Notes under the pieces: model-generated
Databases searched by the model: none
What the model was told of the DNA's origin: nothing
What the model saw: only the letters and a program-made list of their open reading frames with translations
Translations under genes and position numbers: made by a program
NCBI RefSeq assembly: GCF_030053155.1
Contig: NZ_CP125643.1
Location: forward strand, 382,820-446,819
Reading direction: 5' to 3'
From: Rhizobium sp. BT03
GTDB lineage: Bacteria; Pseudomonadota; Alphaproteobacteria; Rhizobiales; Rhizobiaceae
DNA: 64,000 nt
Part shown: piece after piece, positions 35,791-45,341 of the stretch
How positions within the stretch are numbered: the stretch's first letter is position 1
Layout of the letters: each line of letters starts with the position of its first letter

Positions 35791-36086
35791 TATCCAAAGC
35801 CAGACTTCGCCCCCTTGCGGCATCCACGCTGATGGCGGTCGCCATTGTCATGTGCCTGGTCGAGCCAGCCTTCGCCCAGGCCGCCGGCATCGAAACCGTG
35901 CTGCAGAACATCGTCGACATGCTGACCGGCAATATCGCCCGTCTGCTGGCCGTCATCGCCGTCATCATCATCTGCATTGCCTGGATGTTTGGCTACATGG
36001 ATTTGAGGCGGGCCGGCTTCTGGATTATCGGGATCGGCGGCATTTTTGGCGCCACCGAGCTGGTCAACACCATCGTCGGAGGCTGA
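35787..36086 (+). CDS. virB2: VirB2-like conjugative pilin
   Basis: 99-residue pilin precursor. It has a long signal (cleavage near EPAFAQAAG) followed by two hydrophobic segments, RLLAVIAVIIICIAWMFGYM and AGFWIIGIGGIFGATELV, as in VirB2/TrbC. ATG overlaps the virB1 stop. It forms the T-pilus-like fibre. Confidence 0.9.
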   Translation: MISKARLRPLAASTLMAVAIVMCLVEPAFAQAAGIETVLQNIVDMLTGNIARLLAVIAVIIICIAWMFGYMDLRRAGFWIIGIGGIFGATELVNTIVGG

Positions 36087-36091
36087 CCGGC

Positions 36092-36430
36092 ATGGCAAGC
36101 GCTCCCAGCCTCGAAGAAGACATCCTGTTCCTCGCCTGCACCCGCCCGGCGATGATCGCAGGCGTGACGATGGAGGCGATGGGCGTCAACATCATGCTGA
36201 CGACCATTCTCTATATCACAGCGGGGTCGATCGCCTATGCGCTGATCGGCGTCGTCTTCCACGTCGTGTTCCGGGCGCTCGTCAAGCACGACCACAACAT
36301 GTTTCGGATCCTGATTGCGTGGATCGAAACCCGTGGCCGCTCCCGCAATGCGGCCTATTGGGGCGGCACCACGCTCTCGCCTCTGACGCTCACCCGACGT
36401 TATGACGAAAGGGATCTCAGCTTTGTCTAA
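36092..36430 (+). CDS. virB3: VirB3-like inner-membrane protein
   Basis: 112-residue VirB3 protein with the typical start LEEDILFLACTRPAMIAGVT and one or two membrane segments (LTTILYITAGSIAYALIGVV). It assists pilus assembly with VirB4. ATG 36092 is 5 bp after virB2. The 3' end overlaps virB4 by 29 bp. Confidence 0.88.
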   Translation: MASAPSLEEDILFLACTRPAMIAGVTMEAMGVNIMLTTILYITAGSIAYALIGVVFHVVFRALVKHDHNMFRILIAWIETRGRSRNAAYWGGTTLSPLTLTRRYDERDLSFV

Positions 36431-38789
36431 CATTGCGACGCTCCGGTCGCGCGAGCTCGGGCCGCAGACCTTCATTCCCTACGTCAGGCATGTCGACGAG
36501 ACGACCATTGCGCTCGAATCCCGAGCGTTGATGACAATGATCGCTCTCGACGGCGTTTCCTTCGAAACATCAGACGTCAGGGACCTCAACGGCCTGCACC
36601 GCAGCCTGAACACGCTCTACCGCAATATCGCCGACGAGCGGCTGGCGCTCTGGACGCATGTCGTGCGCCGCCGCGACAATGCCTATCCCGAGGGACGCTT
36701 CGCCAATCCCTTCTCCGACGGTCTGAACGCGAGATATCGGGAGCGGATGGTGAGGGAAGACCTGTTTCGCAACAATCTCTACCTCACCCTTGTCTGGCAT
36801 CCCGGCCGGGATCCTGCCGAAAAGGCGGCCAAGCTTCTCTCCCGGCTGCGCAAGGCCCGCCGATCCGATACCGAGCTCGACGGGCAGGCTCTGAAGCATC
36901 TGCGTGACCGCGTGGCGGATGTCGTCGCCGGCCTGCAGCGCTTCGGGCCGCGGCAGCTCACGCTTCACGAACATGACGGCATCCTGTTCTCCGAGCCGAG
37001 CGAAGTGCTCCACCAGATCGTCGGCGGCCGGCGGGAACCGATTCCGTTGACGGACGGACGAATTTCCTCGGCGATCTATTCCGACCGGGTAATTTTCGGG
37101 CGCGAGACCGTCGAGATCCGTCACGAGGCCGACAGCCGCTATGCCGGCATGTTCGGCTTCAAGGAATATCCGGCGACCACGCGCAGCGGCATGCTCGACG
37201 CTATCCTGACGGCACCTTTCGAGCTCATCCTGACGCAGTCCTTTGCCTTCACCTCAAAGGCCGATGCCCGCACGATCATGGGCCGCAAGCAGAACCAGAT
37301 GGTCAGCGCCGGCGACAAGGCAGCCTCGCAGATCGAGGAACTCGGCGAGGCGATGGACGATCTCGAATCCAATCGCTTCGTTCTTGGGGAACATCACCTT
37401 GCGCTTGCCGTCTTCGCGCCCTCGGTCAAGGAGCTGACCGATCACATGGGTAAGGCGCGCGTCTACCTCACCAGCGGCGGCTCGGTCGTCGCCCGCGAGG
37501 ATCTCGGGCTCGAGGCCGCCTGGTGGGCGCAATTGCCGGGCAATTTCCGCTATCGCGCGCGCTCGGGCGCGATCACGTCGCGCAACTTCGCAGCCCTGGC
37601 GCCCTATCATTCCTATCCGGCAGGCAAGAAGGACGGCAACGAGTGGGGACCGGCGGTCGCCATGCTCAAGAGCGCGTCCGGCTCACCCTTCTATTTCAAC
37701 TTTCATCACGGCGATCTCGGCAACAGTTTCGTCTGCGGCCCGTCGGGTACGGGCAAGACGGTGCTGTTGAACTTCATGCTGTCGCAGCTCGAAAAGCACG
37801 ATCCGCATATGGTCTTCTTCGACAAGGACCGCGGCGCCGACCTCTTCGTACGCGCAGCCGGCGGTACTTATCTGCCGCTGAGGAATGGTGTCGCCACCGG
37901 CTGCGCGCCGTTGAAAGCACTGGAATTCACTGCGGAAAACAAAATATTCCTCACCGGTTGGATCGCCAAGCTGGTCCGATCCGGATCTGGCGAACTATCG
38001 ATCACCGAGTTGCGCGACATCGCCTCGGCGGTCGACGGGGTGGCGGACCTGCCGGTGGAGCGTCGCTCCATCGGCGCCCTGCGCACCTTCCTCAACAACA
38101 CCGATCCCGAGGGCATTGCCGCACGTCTGCGACGCTGGGAGAGGGGCGGGCCGCTTGGCTGGGTCTTCGACAACGAAGCCGACGATATCGGCATTGGCGC
38201 CAGGTTCATCGGCTACGACATGACCGATTTCCTCGACAACGAGGAGATCCGCACGCCGTTGATGGCGTACCTGTTCAATCGTATCGAGCAGCTGATCGAC
38301 GGGCGTCGCATCATCATCGTCATCGACGAGTTCTGGAAGGCGCTGCAGGACGAAGGTTTTCGCGATCTCGCCCAGAACAAGCTCAAGACCATCCGCAAGC
38401 AGAACGGTCTCATGCTGTTTGCGACCCAGAGCCCGCGCGACGCCATCGTATCGCCGATCGCCCACACGATCATCGAGCAGTGCCCGACCCAGATCTTTCT
38501 TCCGAACCCGCGCGGCGACCGCGCCGACTATGTCGACGGCTTCAAGCTGACTGAGCGCGAATTCGAGCTCGTCTCACGAGAGCTCTCCGTCGAAAGCCGC
38601 CGGTTCATCGTCAAGCAGGGGCACAACAGCGTTGTCGCCGAATTGAACCTCAGCGGCTTCGACGACGAGCTCGCCATCCTCTCCGGCCGGACGGCCAATG
38701 TCGAGCTTGCCGATGCCATCCGATCGGAGATCGGCGAGGGACGGGAGGACTGGCTTGCCGTGTTTCACCAGAGGAGGAAGACAGCATGA
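36402..38789 (+). CDS. virB4: VirB4-like conjugation ATPase
   Basis: 795-residue ATPase that energises pilin extraction and substrate transfer. The N-terminal CagE/TrbE domain includes GLHRSLNTLYRNIADERLAL. The C-terminal RecA-like domain has Walker A GPSGTGKTVLL near residue 446, Walker B IIIVIDEFWKAL and LFATQSPRDAI. Its length is standard. ATG 36402 lies inside virB3, and the gene overlaps virB5 by 4 bp, so translation is coupled along the operon. Confidence 0.94.
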   Translation: MTKGISALSNIATLRSRELGPQTFIPYVRHVDETTIALESRALMTMIALDGVSFETSDVRDLNGLHRSLNTLYRNIADERLALWTHVVRRRDNAYPEGRFANPFSDGLNARYRERMVREDLFRNNLYLTLVWHPGRDPAEKAAKLLSRLRKARRSDTELDGQALKHLRDRVADVVAGLQRFGPRQLTLHEHDGILFSEPSEVLHQIVGGRREPIPLTDGRISSAIYSDRVIFGRETVEIRHEADSRYAGMFGFKEYPATTRSGMLDAILTAPFELILTQSFAFTSKADARTIMGRKQNQMVSAGDKAASQIEELGEAMDDLESNRFVLGEHHLALAVFAPSVKELTDHMGKARVYLTSGGSVVAREDLGLEAAWWAQLPGNFRYRARSGAITSRNFAALAPYHSYPAGKKDGNEWGPAVAMLKSASGSPFYFNFHHGDLGNSFVCGPSGTGKTVLLNFMLSQLEKHDPHMVFFDKDRGADLFVRAAGGTYLPLRNGVATGCAPLKALEFTAENKIFLTGWIAKLVRSGSGELSITELRDIASAVDGVADLPVERRSIGALRTFLNNTDPEGIAARLRRWERGGPLGWVFDNEADDIGIGARFIGYDMTDFLDNEEIRTPLMAYLFNRIEQLIDGRRIIIVIDEFWKALQDEGFRDLAQNKLKTIRKQNGLMLFATQSPRDAIVSPIAHTIIEQCPTQIFLPNPRGDRADYVDGFKLTEREFELVSRELSVESRRFIVKQGHNSVVAELNLSGFDDELAILSGRTANVELADAIRSEIGEGREDWLAVFHQRRKTA

Positions 38790-39487
38790 TCCGTACAGGA
38801 ACGATGCGGCCATTGTTCGTATCGGCCGCTCTTTTGGCGTCGGCGGTGCTGGCATCGGCGCAGGGCATCCCCGTCATCGATCAGACATCGATCGCCAAGC
38901 AGATCGAGAGCATTACGCAGCTGAAGTCCCAGCTCGACACCCTGAACCAGCAGCTCCAGCAGGCCCAGCAGCTCTATGGATCGCTGAACAAGATCACCAA
39001 CATGGCCGACGTCGCCAACCTGCTGAACGATCCGTCGATCCGCAAGGCGCTTCCGCAGGACTTCAACGCGATCGAAGGCCTGTTCAAAGGTTCCGGCAGC
39101 GGCGTCTTCGGCAGTTCCGCTTCGAAATTCCTTCAGGATAACTCCAGCTATCGCACCGATGCCGATGATTTCTATGCGCAGGAACTGTCGCGCATCCAGA
39201 ACCAGAACGCCGGCCAGATGAGCCTCGGCCAGCAGATCTACGATGCGGCGACCAAGCGCATCGACGGCATCGATGAGCTTCGCCAGAAAATCTCCGGTGC
39301 GGCCGACGCCAAGGACATCGCCGATCTGCAGGCCCGCCTCCAGGCTGAAACCGCCTTCTTGCAAACCGACGTCTTGCGCATGCAGGGCCTGCAGATGGTC
39401 CAGCAGGCCCAGGTGCAGGTCGATGACCAACGCAAGGCTGAGGACTGGCGCAAGCGCATGGACACGATGGGAGCGGCGCTCAAATGA
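38786..39487 (+). CDS. virB5: VirB5-like minor pilin
   Basis: 233-residue exported protein with a signal peptide (cleavage near VLASAQGIPV). The long helical region rich in Gln (QLDTLNQQLQQAQQLYGSLN) is typical of VirB5/TraC, the pilus-tip component. It overlaps the next gene by 4 bp. Confidence 0.9.
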   Translation: MIRTGTMRPLFVSAALLASAVLASAQGIPVIDQTSIAKQIESITQLKSQLDTLNQQLQQAQQLYGSLNKITNMADVANLLNDPSIRKALPQDFNAIEGLFKGSGSGVFGSSASKFLQDNSSYRTDADDFYAQELSRIQNQNAGQMSLGQQIYDAATKRIDGIDELRQKISGAADAKDIADLQARLQAETAFLQTDVLRMQGLQMVQQAQVQVDDQRKAEDWRKRMDTMGAALK

Positions 39488-39717
39488 AGCGGCTTCTTTC
39501 TAGCGCGGGAATGCTTTTTCTGGCGGCCTGCTCCCCGCAGGCGGAGAAGATTTACACGGTCGATGAGTTCATGGCGGACGATGCTCTGCTCGCGAAAATC
39601 ATCGTCGAATGCCGCAACAATCCCGGCGAACTCCGAGATACGCCCAATTGCTGCAACGCCGAGGCCGCCGACGGCAAGCTGCGGCTGGAGCGCATGCGCA
39701 AGTCGCTCGGGGGCTGA
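39484..39717 (+). CDS. EexN-family entry-exclusion lipoprotein
   Basis: 77-residue lipoprotein: short signal with lipobox LAACSP (lipidated Cys near residue 16), then YTVDEFMADDALLAKIIVEC and NPGELRDTPNCCNAEAADGK, which fits the EexN pattern. Entry-exclusion proteins in the recipient envelope block uptake of related plasmids. The position between virB5 and virB6 is the usual eex site in VirB-type plasmids. The family assignment is by pattern and fairly confident. Confidence 0.78.
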   Translation: MKRLLSSAGMLFLAACSPQAEKIYTVDEFMADDALLAKIIVECRNNPGELRDTPNCCNAEAADGKLRLERMRKSLGG

Positions 39718-39720
39718 GCG

Positions 39721-40653
39721 ATGTATCAGGTCTTCAGCTTCGTCGATGGGCAGTTCAAGGCACCGCTCGAGAACTTCATTTCCTCGGGCACGTCAAATAT
39801 TGCCAGCTGGGTCAGCGGCCCGCTGACGGCGGCACTCACGCTCTATGTCGTGCTCTACGGCTATCTCGTTCTGCGCGGCTCCGTGCAGGAACCGATACTC
39901 GAATTCGCCTTCCGCGCAATGAAGCTCGCCATCATCGTCATGCTGGTCAGGAATGCCGGCGAGTATCAAACCTACGTCACCAATATCTTTTTCGATGCGC
40001 TGCCGCGCGAAATCTCGCAGGCGCTGAACTCCGGCACGGCGCCGAGCGCATCGACCTTCGACAGCCTGCTCGATAAGGGCCAGAAATGCGCCTATGAGAT
40101 CTGGTCGCGTGCCTCCTGGCCGGTCGATATCGTCACCGGCATCGGCGGCATGATGGTCATCGGTGCGAGTTTCATCGTCGCGGCGATCGGCTACATCGTC
40201 TCGCTTTATGCCCGGCTGGCGCTTGCCATTGTGCTGGCCATCGGACCGATCTTCATCGGGCTCGCCATGTTCCGGTCGACCCGCCGGTTCACCGAATCCT
40301 GGATCGGCCAGCTCGTCAATTTCGTCATCCTTCAGGTTCTGGTCGTTGCCATCGGTTCGCTGCTGATCACCTGCATCGACACGACGTTTACGGCGATCGA
40401 AGGCTATAGCGACGTCCTGATGCGGCCGATCGCGCTCTGCGCCATCTGCCTTGCCGCTCTTTATGTCTTCTACCAACTGCCCGGCATTGCTTCGGCTCTT
40501 GCGGCGGGCGGGGCGTCGCTCACCTATGGCTACGGCGCTGCCCGCGATGCGCATGAAAGCACGCTCGCCTGGACGACATCCCACACAGTCAGAGCGGTCG
40601 GCCGCGGCGCGCGTTCCGTCGGCCGCCGTCTGACTCCAGGCCGGACGGAATGA
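39721..40653 (+). CDS. virB6: VirB6-like polytopic inner-membrane protein
   Basis: 310-residue TrbL/VirB6 protein with about six membrane segments, for example LTAALTLYVVLYGYLVLRGS, MMVIGASFIVAAIGYIVSLY and LVNFVILQVLVVAIGSLLIT. It forms part of the inner-membrane channel. ATG 39721 is 3 bp after the EexN stop. Confidence 0.9.
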   Translation: MYQVFSFVDGQFKAPLENFISSGTSNIASWVSGPLTAALTLYVVLYGYLVLRGSVQEPILEFAFRAMKLAIIVMLVRNAGEYQTYVTNIFFDALPREISQALNSGTAPSASTFDSLLDKGQKCAYEIWSRASWPVDIVTGIGGMMVIGASFIVAAIGYIVSLYARLALAIVLAIGPIFIGLAMFRSTRRFTESWIGQLVNFVILQVLVVAIGSLLITCIDTTFTAIEGYSDVLMRPIALCAICLAALYVFYQLPGIASALAAGGASLTYGYGAARDAHESTLAWTTSHTVRAVGRGARSVGRRLTPGRTE

Positions 40654-40692
40654 CGGCCCCCAATGCTTCAGCTAATTGAACAGGTTTTAGGG

Positions 40693-40974
40693 ATGCTCCG
40701 AATCGTTTTATCGCTTTTTCTGACCGCTGGCCTCTTAGGCTGCGGTTCGATTTCCCACCCGTTGCCCAAATGTGATGGTTATTCCCGCCGGCCGCTGAAC
40801 CGCGCCATGTGGCAATGGCAGGACAGTGGAGGCGAGCAGCCGGCGACCCGGGCCGTTCCCGCTGAGCCGACCAGTCACGCCGCCGCCTATGTGCCGGAAC
40901 CATCTTCAGCCACACCGGCCGCTTTCGCGCATTTCGATGTCGCGGGCTCCTACCGTCCATGCGAGGGCGAATGA
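40693..40974 (+). CDS. virB7: VirB7-like lipoprotein
   Basis: 93-residue lipoprotein with lipobox LLGCGS following MLRIVLSLFLTAG. CDGYSRRPLNRAMWQW follows, a pattern seen in VirB7-type proteins that anchor VirB9 to the outer membrane. It is longer than the classical ~55-residue VirB7 because of a Pro/Ala-rich tail. ATG 40693 is chosen so the signal starts properly; the frame is open to 40663. It ends 1 bp before virB8. Confidence 0.75.
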   Translation: MLRIVLSLFLTAGLLGCGSISHPLPKCDGYSRRPLNRAMWQWQDSGGEQPATRAVPAEPTSHAAAYVPEPSSATPAAFAHFDVAGSYRPCEGE

Positions 40975-40975
40975 C

Positions 40976-41647
40976 ATGGTGACCACGAATAACCTCAAAA
41001 GTTACTTCGACAAGGCCCGCCGGTTCGATCAGGACCGGATGATCCAGGTCGAGCGTTCCGCCCGCATCGCTTGGTTCATCGCTGCTTGCGCCGGCACGCT
41101 TGCTGCCGTTTCCGTCTTTGCCGTTGCCGGCCTCACTCCTTTAAAAACCGTCGAGCCCTTCGTCGTGCGGGTCGATAATTCCACCGGTATCGTCGATGTG
41201 GTCTCGGCGCTGACATCCACCGCCGGCACCTACGACGAGGCCGTCACCAAATATTTCGCGGCCAAATATGTCCGCGCCCGCGAGGGCTACGTCTGGAGCG
41301 AGGGCGAGGAGAATTTCCGCACCGTCGCCTTGCTGTCGACGCAGCCGGAACAGACTCGATTTGCCGCAGTCTACCGCGGCAGCAATCCCGATTCCCCGCA
41401 GAACATTTATGGCCGCAGCGCCACGTCGCGGATCAACATTGTTTCCATCTCGCTGATCAACGCCAATGTGGCATCCGTCCGCTATATGAGGACCGTGACC
41501 CGCGGTGACGAGGTGCGCACCACGCACTGGGTTACGACCCTGACCTTCTCCTATGCCAACGCTCCGATGTCCTCGACCGACCGGCTGACCAATCCGCTCG
41601 GCTTCGTCGTCAGCGAATATCGCGCCGATCCGGAGGCCATCAATTGA
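40976..41647 (+). CDS. virB8: VirB8-like inner-membrane scaffold protein
   Basis: 223-residue bitopic protein. A short cytoplasmic N-terminus is followed by a membrane helix at about residues 30-52 (AWFIAACAGTLAAVSVFAVA), then the NTF2-like periplasmic domain with VKYF-like KYFAAKYVRAREGYVW and the C-terminal NPLGFVVSEYRADPE. It overlaps virB9 by 4 bp. Confidence 0.92.
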   Translation: MVTTNNLKSYFDKARRFDQDRMIQVERSARIAWFIAACAGTLAAVSVFAVAGLTPLKTVEPFVVRVDNSTGIVDVVSALTSTAGTYDEAVTKYFAAKYVRAREGYVWSEGEENFRTVALLSTQPEQTRFAAVYRGSNPDSPQNIYGRSATSRINIVSISLINANVASVRYMRTVTRGDEVRTTHWVTTLTFSYANAPMSSTDRLTNPLGFVVSEYRADPEAIN

Positions 41648-42501
41648 GACCGCACTTTCTCCTTCCGCTCATCCTGGCCACCGGGTTTTCGTCTGCAGCG
41701 CTCGCCCTCGAGACGCCGCGCGGCGCCGTGCAGGACAGCCGCATCCGTTTCGTCGACTACCAGCCCTATAACATCACCAAAGTCGTCGGCACACTGCGGT
41801 CTTCGGTGCAAATCGAATTCGCCGCCGACGAGGAAATCGCTCATGTGGCGCTTGGCAACAGCGTTGCTTGGGAAGTGGCGCCGGCCGGCAACATCCTGTT
41901 CCTGAAGCCCAGGGAAAATCAGCCGGTGACGAATATCTCGGTCGTGACGACACGACGGGACGGCTCGACCCGCAGCTATCAGATGGAACTCACCGTCCGC
42001 GACGGCAGCGTCGAAGCCGGTCAGAACACCTATTTCTATGTAAAATACCGCTATCCCGCTGATGAGGCGGAGCGGCGCCGGCAGGAAGCAGCTGCGCGCG
42101 CGCAGGCGGCACAGGCCGGCGAGGCTGATCGCGTGCTTGCCCTTCACGAAGCTTATGGACCGCGCAACTGGCGTTATACGGCGCAAGGGTCCCAGGTGCT
42201 CGAACCGCAAGCGGTCTATGACAACGGCAAGGTCACCACCTTCGCCTTTGCCGGCAACCAGGAAATGCCGGCGATTTATATGGAAAACTCCGACGGCAGC
42301 GAAAGCCTGGTTCCGAAGTCAGTCGACGGCAATCTCGTCCTCGCTCACGCGATCAGCCGCAAGTTCATACTGCGCCGTGGCGGCGACGTGCTTTGCGTCT
42401 TCAACGAAGCCTACGATCGCGTCGGCACCAATCCCGAGACCAACACGACGTCACCATCGGTCGAGCGCGTCGTCAAAATGCCGCCCGGCGCGGCGCAATA
42501 G
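41644..42501 (+). CDS. virB9: VirB9-like outer-membrane core complex protein
   Basis: 285-residue periplasmic/outer-membrane channel subunit. It has a signal peptide (cleavage near ALALETPRG), the VirB9 N-domain segment DSRIRFVDYQPYNITKV and the C-terminal EMPAIYMENSDGSESLVP. Translation likely begins at TTG 41644 inside the virB8 stop (TTGA overlap). No ATG lies near the signal peptide. Confidence 0.92.
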   Translation: MRPHFLLPLILATGFSSAALALETPRGAVQDSRIRFVDYQPYNITKVVGTLRSSVQIEFAADEEIAHVALGNSVAWEVAPAGNILFLKPRENQPVTNISVVTTRRDGSTRSYQMELTVRDGSVEAGQNTYFYVKYRYPADEAERRRQEAAARAQAAQAGEADRVLALHEAYGPRNWRYTAQGSQVLEPQAVYDNGKVTTFAFAGNQEMPAIYMENSDGSESLVPKSVDGNLVLAHAISRKFILRRGGDVLCVFNEAYDRVGTNPETNTTSPSVERVVKMPPGAAQ

Positions 42502-42509
42502 GAGGTGAC

Positions 42510-43682
42510 ATGGCCGAGGAAGAGATTACCCAAATTCCGGGCGAGCGTGCCGAGACGTCGGCCGGCAGCCGGCTCGACAATAACCCGATCCTCAAACGCG
42601 GCGCTGTCGCCTTGGCGATCGTCGCCTTTGTCACGTTCGCTCTCTGGTCGATGCGAGGGCAGGACAAGCCGTCAGACGGTGCCCAGCCGGAGCGCGTTGT
42701 CATCCGGCAGACATCGGATTTCGAACCGGCGAAGGAGCCACAGCCGGTGGCGACACCGCCGCAGGTTCAGCTCCCGACGCCTGTCGCCGCCGAGCAGGCG
42801 CCGACCGACGATGACAAGCTGCTCGACGCTGCCCGCCGTGCGCCGGTCATCGCCTATGGCGGCGAGAAATCGCCGGCGACGCGGCGGCAGGATCAGAATG
42901 CGGCGGCGGATCAGGCCTCGAATTACGTGCCGCTCGGCGCCAATCCCGGCGGCTTCGCCTCGCAGGGCGAAAACGAAGATCAGCGCTTCAACCGCTTGCT
43001 GACGCCGACGCAATTGCAGGGATCGCGTGCAGGGACGTTGGGCAATCGCGATTTCATCGTCGCAATGGGGACATCCATTCCTTGCGTTCTCGAGACCGCG
43101 CTCTCCTCCGATCAGCCGGGGTTCACGAGCTGCGTCATCAACCGGGACGTTCTTTCAGATAACGGCCGCGTTGTGCTGATGGAAAAAGGCACGCAGGTCG
43201 TCGGCGAATATCGCGGCGGCATTCGCCGCGGGCAAAAGCGCGTGTTCGTTCTCTGGAACCGGGCGAAGACGCCGAAAGGCGTGATCATCACGCTGGCATC
43301 GCCGGCAACCGATGCGCTTGGCCGGGCGGGCATCGACGGCTATGTGGACACCCATTGGTGGGAGCGGTTCGGCAGCGCAATGCTCCTGTCGATCGTCGGT
43401 GATGCCAGTTCCTATGCCAGCAGCCGGCTGCAGGACAGCGACGTCGAAGCGCAAAATACCACCAGCGCCGGTCAGCAGGCCGCGGCGATCGCCGTCGAGC
43501 AGTCGATCAACATTCCCCCGACCCTGATGAAACATCAGGGCGAGCTCGTTTCGATCTTCGTCGCACGCGATCTCGATTTCTCCAGCGTCTATCGGCTTCG
43601 CGTGACGGAGCCCCGCAATCGCGTCTATGACCGCGCCGTGCTTGGGGATTTCGGCCCCTCCTCGAAGCTCGTGACAAAATAG
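42510..43682 (+). CDS. virB10: VirB10-like core complex protein
   Basis: 390-residue protein with a single N-terminal membrane helix (GAVALAIVAFVTFALW at about 30-48), a Pro-rich periplasmic stretch and the TrbI/VirB10 barrel domain (SVVINRDV-like SCVINRDVLSDNGRVVLMEKG and GAIDGYVDxHWWERFG-type motif). It spans both membranes and transmits ATP-driven changes. ATG 42510 follows GGAGGTGAC. Confidence 0.93.
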   Translation: MAEEEITQIPGERAETSAGSRLDNNPILKRGAVALAIVAFVTFALWSMRGQDKPSDGAQPERVVIRQTSDFEPAKEPQPVATPPQVQLPTPVAAEQAPTDDDKLLDAARRAPVIAYGGEKSPATRRQDQNAAADQASNYVPLGANPGGFASQGENEDQRFNRLLTPTQLQGSRAGTLGNRDFIVAMGTSIPCVLETALSSDQPGFTSCVINRDVLSDNGRVVLMEKGTQVVGEYRGGIRRGQKRVFVLWNRAKTPKGVIITLASPATDALGRAGIDGYVDTHWWERFGSAMLLSIVGDASSYASSRLQDSDVEAQNTTSAGQQAAAIAVEQSINIPPTLMKHQGELVSIFVARDLDFSSVYRLRVTEPRNRVYDRAVLGDFGPSSKLVTK

Positions 43683-43690
43683 GTTCGGCA

Positions 43691-44719
43691 ATGACTGAAG
43701 CTGCCGACTCCGGCGTCGTGCGAGAACTGCTTTCGCCGCTATCACGCTTCCTGCGCGACAAGACGCTCTATGAGGTCATCGTCAACCGGCCGGGGCAGGT
43801 CGTCACGGAGGGTAGGGAGGGATGGCAGACTTATGAGATGCCCGAACTCTCTTTCGACAGGTTGATGCGTCTCGCCCGCTCGGTCGCGAGCTTCTCCAAT
43901 CAGTCGATCGACGAGACGCGACCGATCCTGTCGGCGACCTTGCCGGATGATGAGCGAATTCAGATCGTCATCCCGCCGGCAACGACGAAGGGAACCGTCA
44001 GCATCACCATCCGTAAGCCATCCTCCGTGTCGTTGACCCTGGAGGATCTCGATCATGGGGGATTGTTCGCCGATGTTGTGCCGGCCCAAGACGACGGGCG
44101 ACGATCAGACCATAGGCTGTTGGAATACTATCGCATCGGTGCCTACAAGGCGTTTCTCCGGGAGGCGGTGTTTGCAAGAAAGAACATCATCATCTCCGGC
44201 GCCACCGGGTCGGGAAAAACAACTCTATCGAAAGCGCTGATCCGCCACATTCCGCAAAGCGAGCGGATTATTTCGATCGAAGACACTCCGGAACTGGTGG
44301 TCCCGCAGCCCAACCACGTTCGACTGTTCTATTCCAAAGGCGGCCAGGGATTGTCTAAAGTCGATGCGAAGGATCTGCTGGAATCCTGCTTGCGCATGCG
44401 GCCCGACCGCATCCTACTTCAGGAGCTCCGAGACGGCACGGCCTTCTACTACATCCGCAATGTCAACTCCGGCCATCCTGGCTCGATCACCACGGTCCAT
44501 GCCGACTCCGCCCGCCTCGCCTTTGAGCAGCTGACTTTGCTGGTCAAGGAGTCGGAGGGTGGTGGGGACCTCGAACGGCACGACATCCGCGAGATGTTGA
44601 CGATCGCGGTCGACATCATCATCCAATGCAAACGGATCGACGGCCGGTTTCGCGTGAGCGAGATTTACTATCGAGACGCCGCGACTGACCTCGGCCGCTC
44701 TTCGTCGGATCGAGCTTAA
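43691..44719 (+). CDS. virB11: VirB11-like hexameric ATPase
   Basis: 342-residue traffic ATPase. Walker A GATGSGKTTL lies near residue 171. IISIEDTPELVVPQPNHVRL is the Asp box, CLRMRPDRILLQELRDG is Walker B, and NSGHPGSITTVHADSA is the His box. It is the last gene of the VirB operon, with its start 8 bp after virB10. No VirD4 follows; the coupling protein is encoded at 52346-54265. Confidence 0.94.
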   Translation: MTEAADSGVVRELLSPLSRFLRDKTLYEVIVNRPGQVVTEGREGWQTYEMPELSFDRLMRLARSVASFSNQSIDETRPILSATLPDDERIQIVIPPATTKGTVSITIRKPSSVSLTLEDLDHGGLFADVVPAQDDGRRSDHRLLEYYRIGAYKAFLREAVFARKNIIISGATGSGKTTLSKALIRHIPQSERIISIEDTPELVVPQPNHVRLFYSKGGQGLSKVDAKDLLESCLRMRPDRILLQELRDGTAFYYIRNVNSGHPGSITTVHADSARLAFEQLTLLVKESEGGGDLERHDIREMLTIAVDIIIQCKRIDGRFRVSEIYYRDAATDLGRSSSDRA

Positions 44720-44762
44720 CGGGTTGCGTCCGGGCCTCTAACAATTCTGTCGGTCTCGACCG

Positions 44763-45341
44763 TCAGTCCAATTGTGCGGCCTTCTCACGCAGGACCACTG
44801 AAAACGCGCGGAGTCCCTGATGGTCCAGTGCATCAATGAATTCGTGAACCGCCGGCACCGTCTTGCGTAAATTCAACCGGGCGCGCCTGATGCTGTCGAT
44901 CAATGCGCTCGAAAAGGTGGAATGGAGGCCCACGAGGAAATTGTCTGGCGATACGCAGGCCACCCCATGAGGCCGAAGGTCCGCGGCTGGGAAATCCTTG
45001 AGATTCCACGTGACAATCACAGAAGCCTTTCCGGCGATGGCTGCAGCTAAAACATGACGATCATCCGGATCCGGTAGCGAGAGGTCGGGGATGAGAATTC
45101 GGTGGTTGCCGACATCGGCATCGGGCAAGACTTTTTTGATCCGATCACGGGTCGCTTCCAGACGGGGGAAGGGTATCTCGGGTGAGCCGATGGCCAGATT
45201 GCGAATCCACTCGGCGTGGATGTCGTCGGTCCAGCGTGCGTCGACGAGACCGTCGAAAGCACACTGGACCAAGACATTACGCAAATGGAAAGGGTAGAGG
45301 ACGCAGGCATCATAGACCGCGACAGGCGGCTTAGAGGCCAT
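44763..45341 (-). CDS. PIN-domain toxin
   Basis: 192-residue PIN-domain protein, likely an RNase toxin. Acidic residues are visible at AVYDACVLYP, in DDIHAEW, in LPDPDDRHVLAAAI and in VIVTWNLKDFP. It is larger than classical VapC and belongs to the PIN_3-like group. The start overlaps the antitoxin end by 11 bp. The pair lies just downstream of, and convergent with, virB11, a position suited to plasmid addiction. Confidence 0.82.
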   Translation of the reverse strand: MASKPPVAVYDACVLYPFHLRNVLVQCAFDGLVDARWTDDIHAEWIRNLAIGSPEIPFPRLEATRDRIKKVLPDADVGNHRILIPDLSLPDPDDRHVLAAAIAGKASVIVTWNLKDFPAADLRPHGVACVSPDNFLVGLHSTFSSALIDSIRRARLNLRKTVPAVHEFIDALDHQGLRAFSVVLREKAAQLD

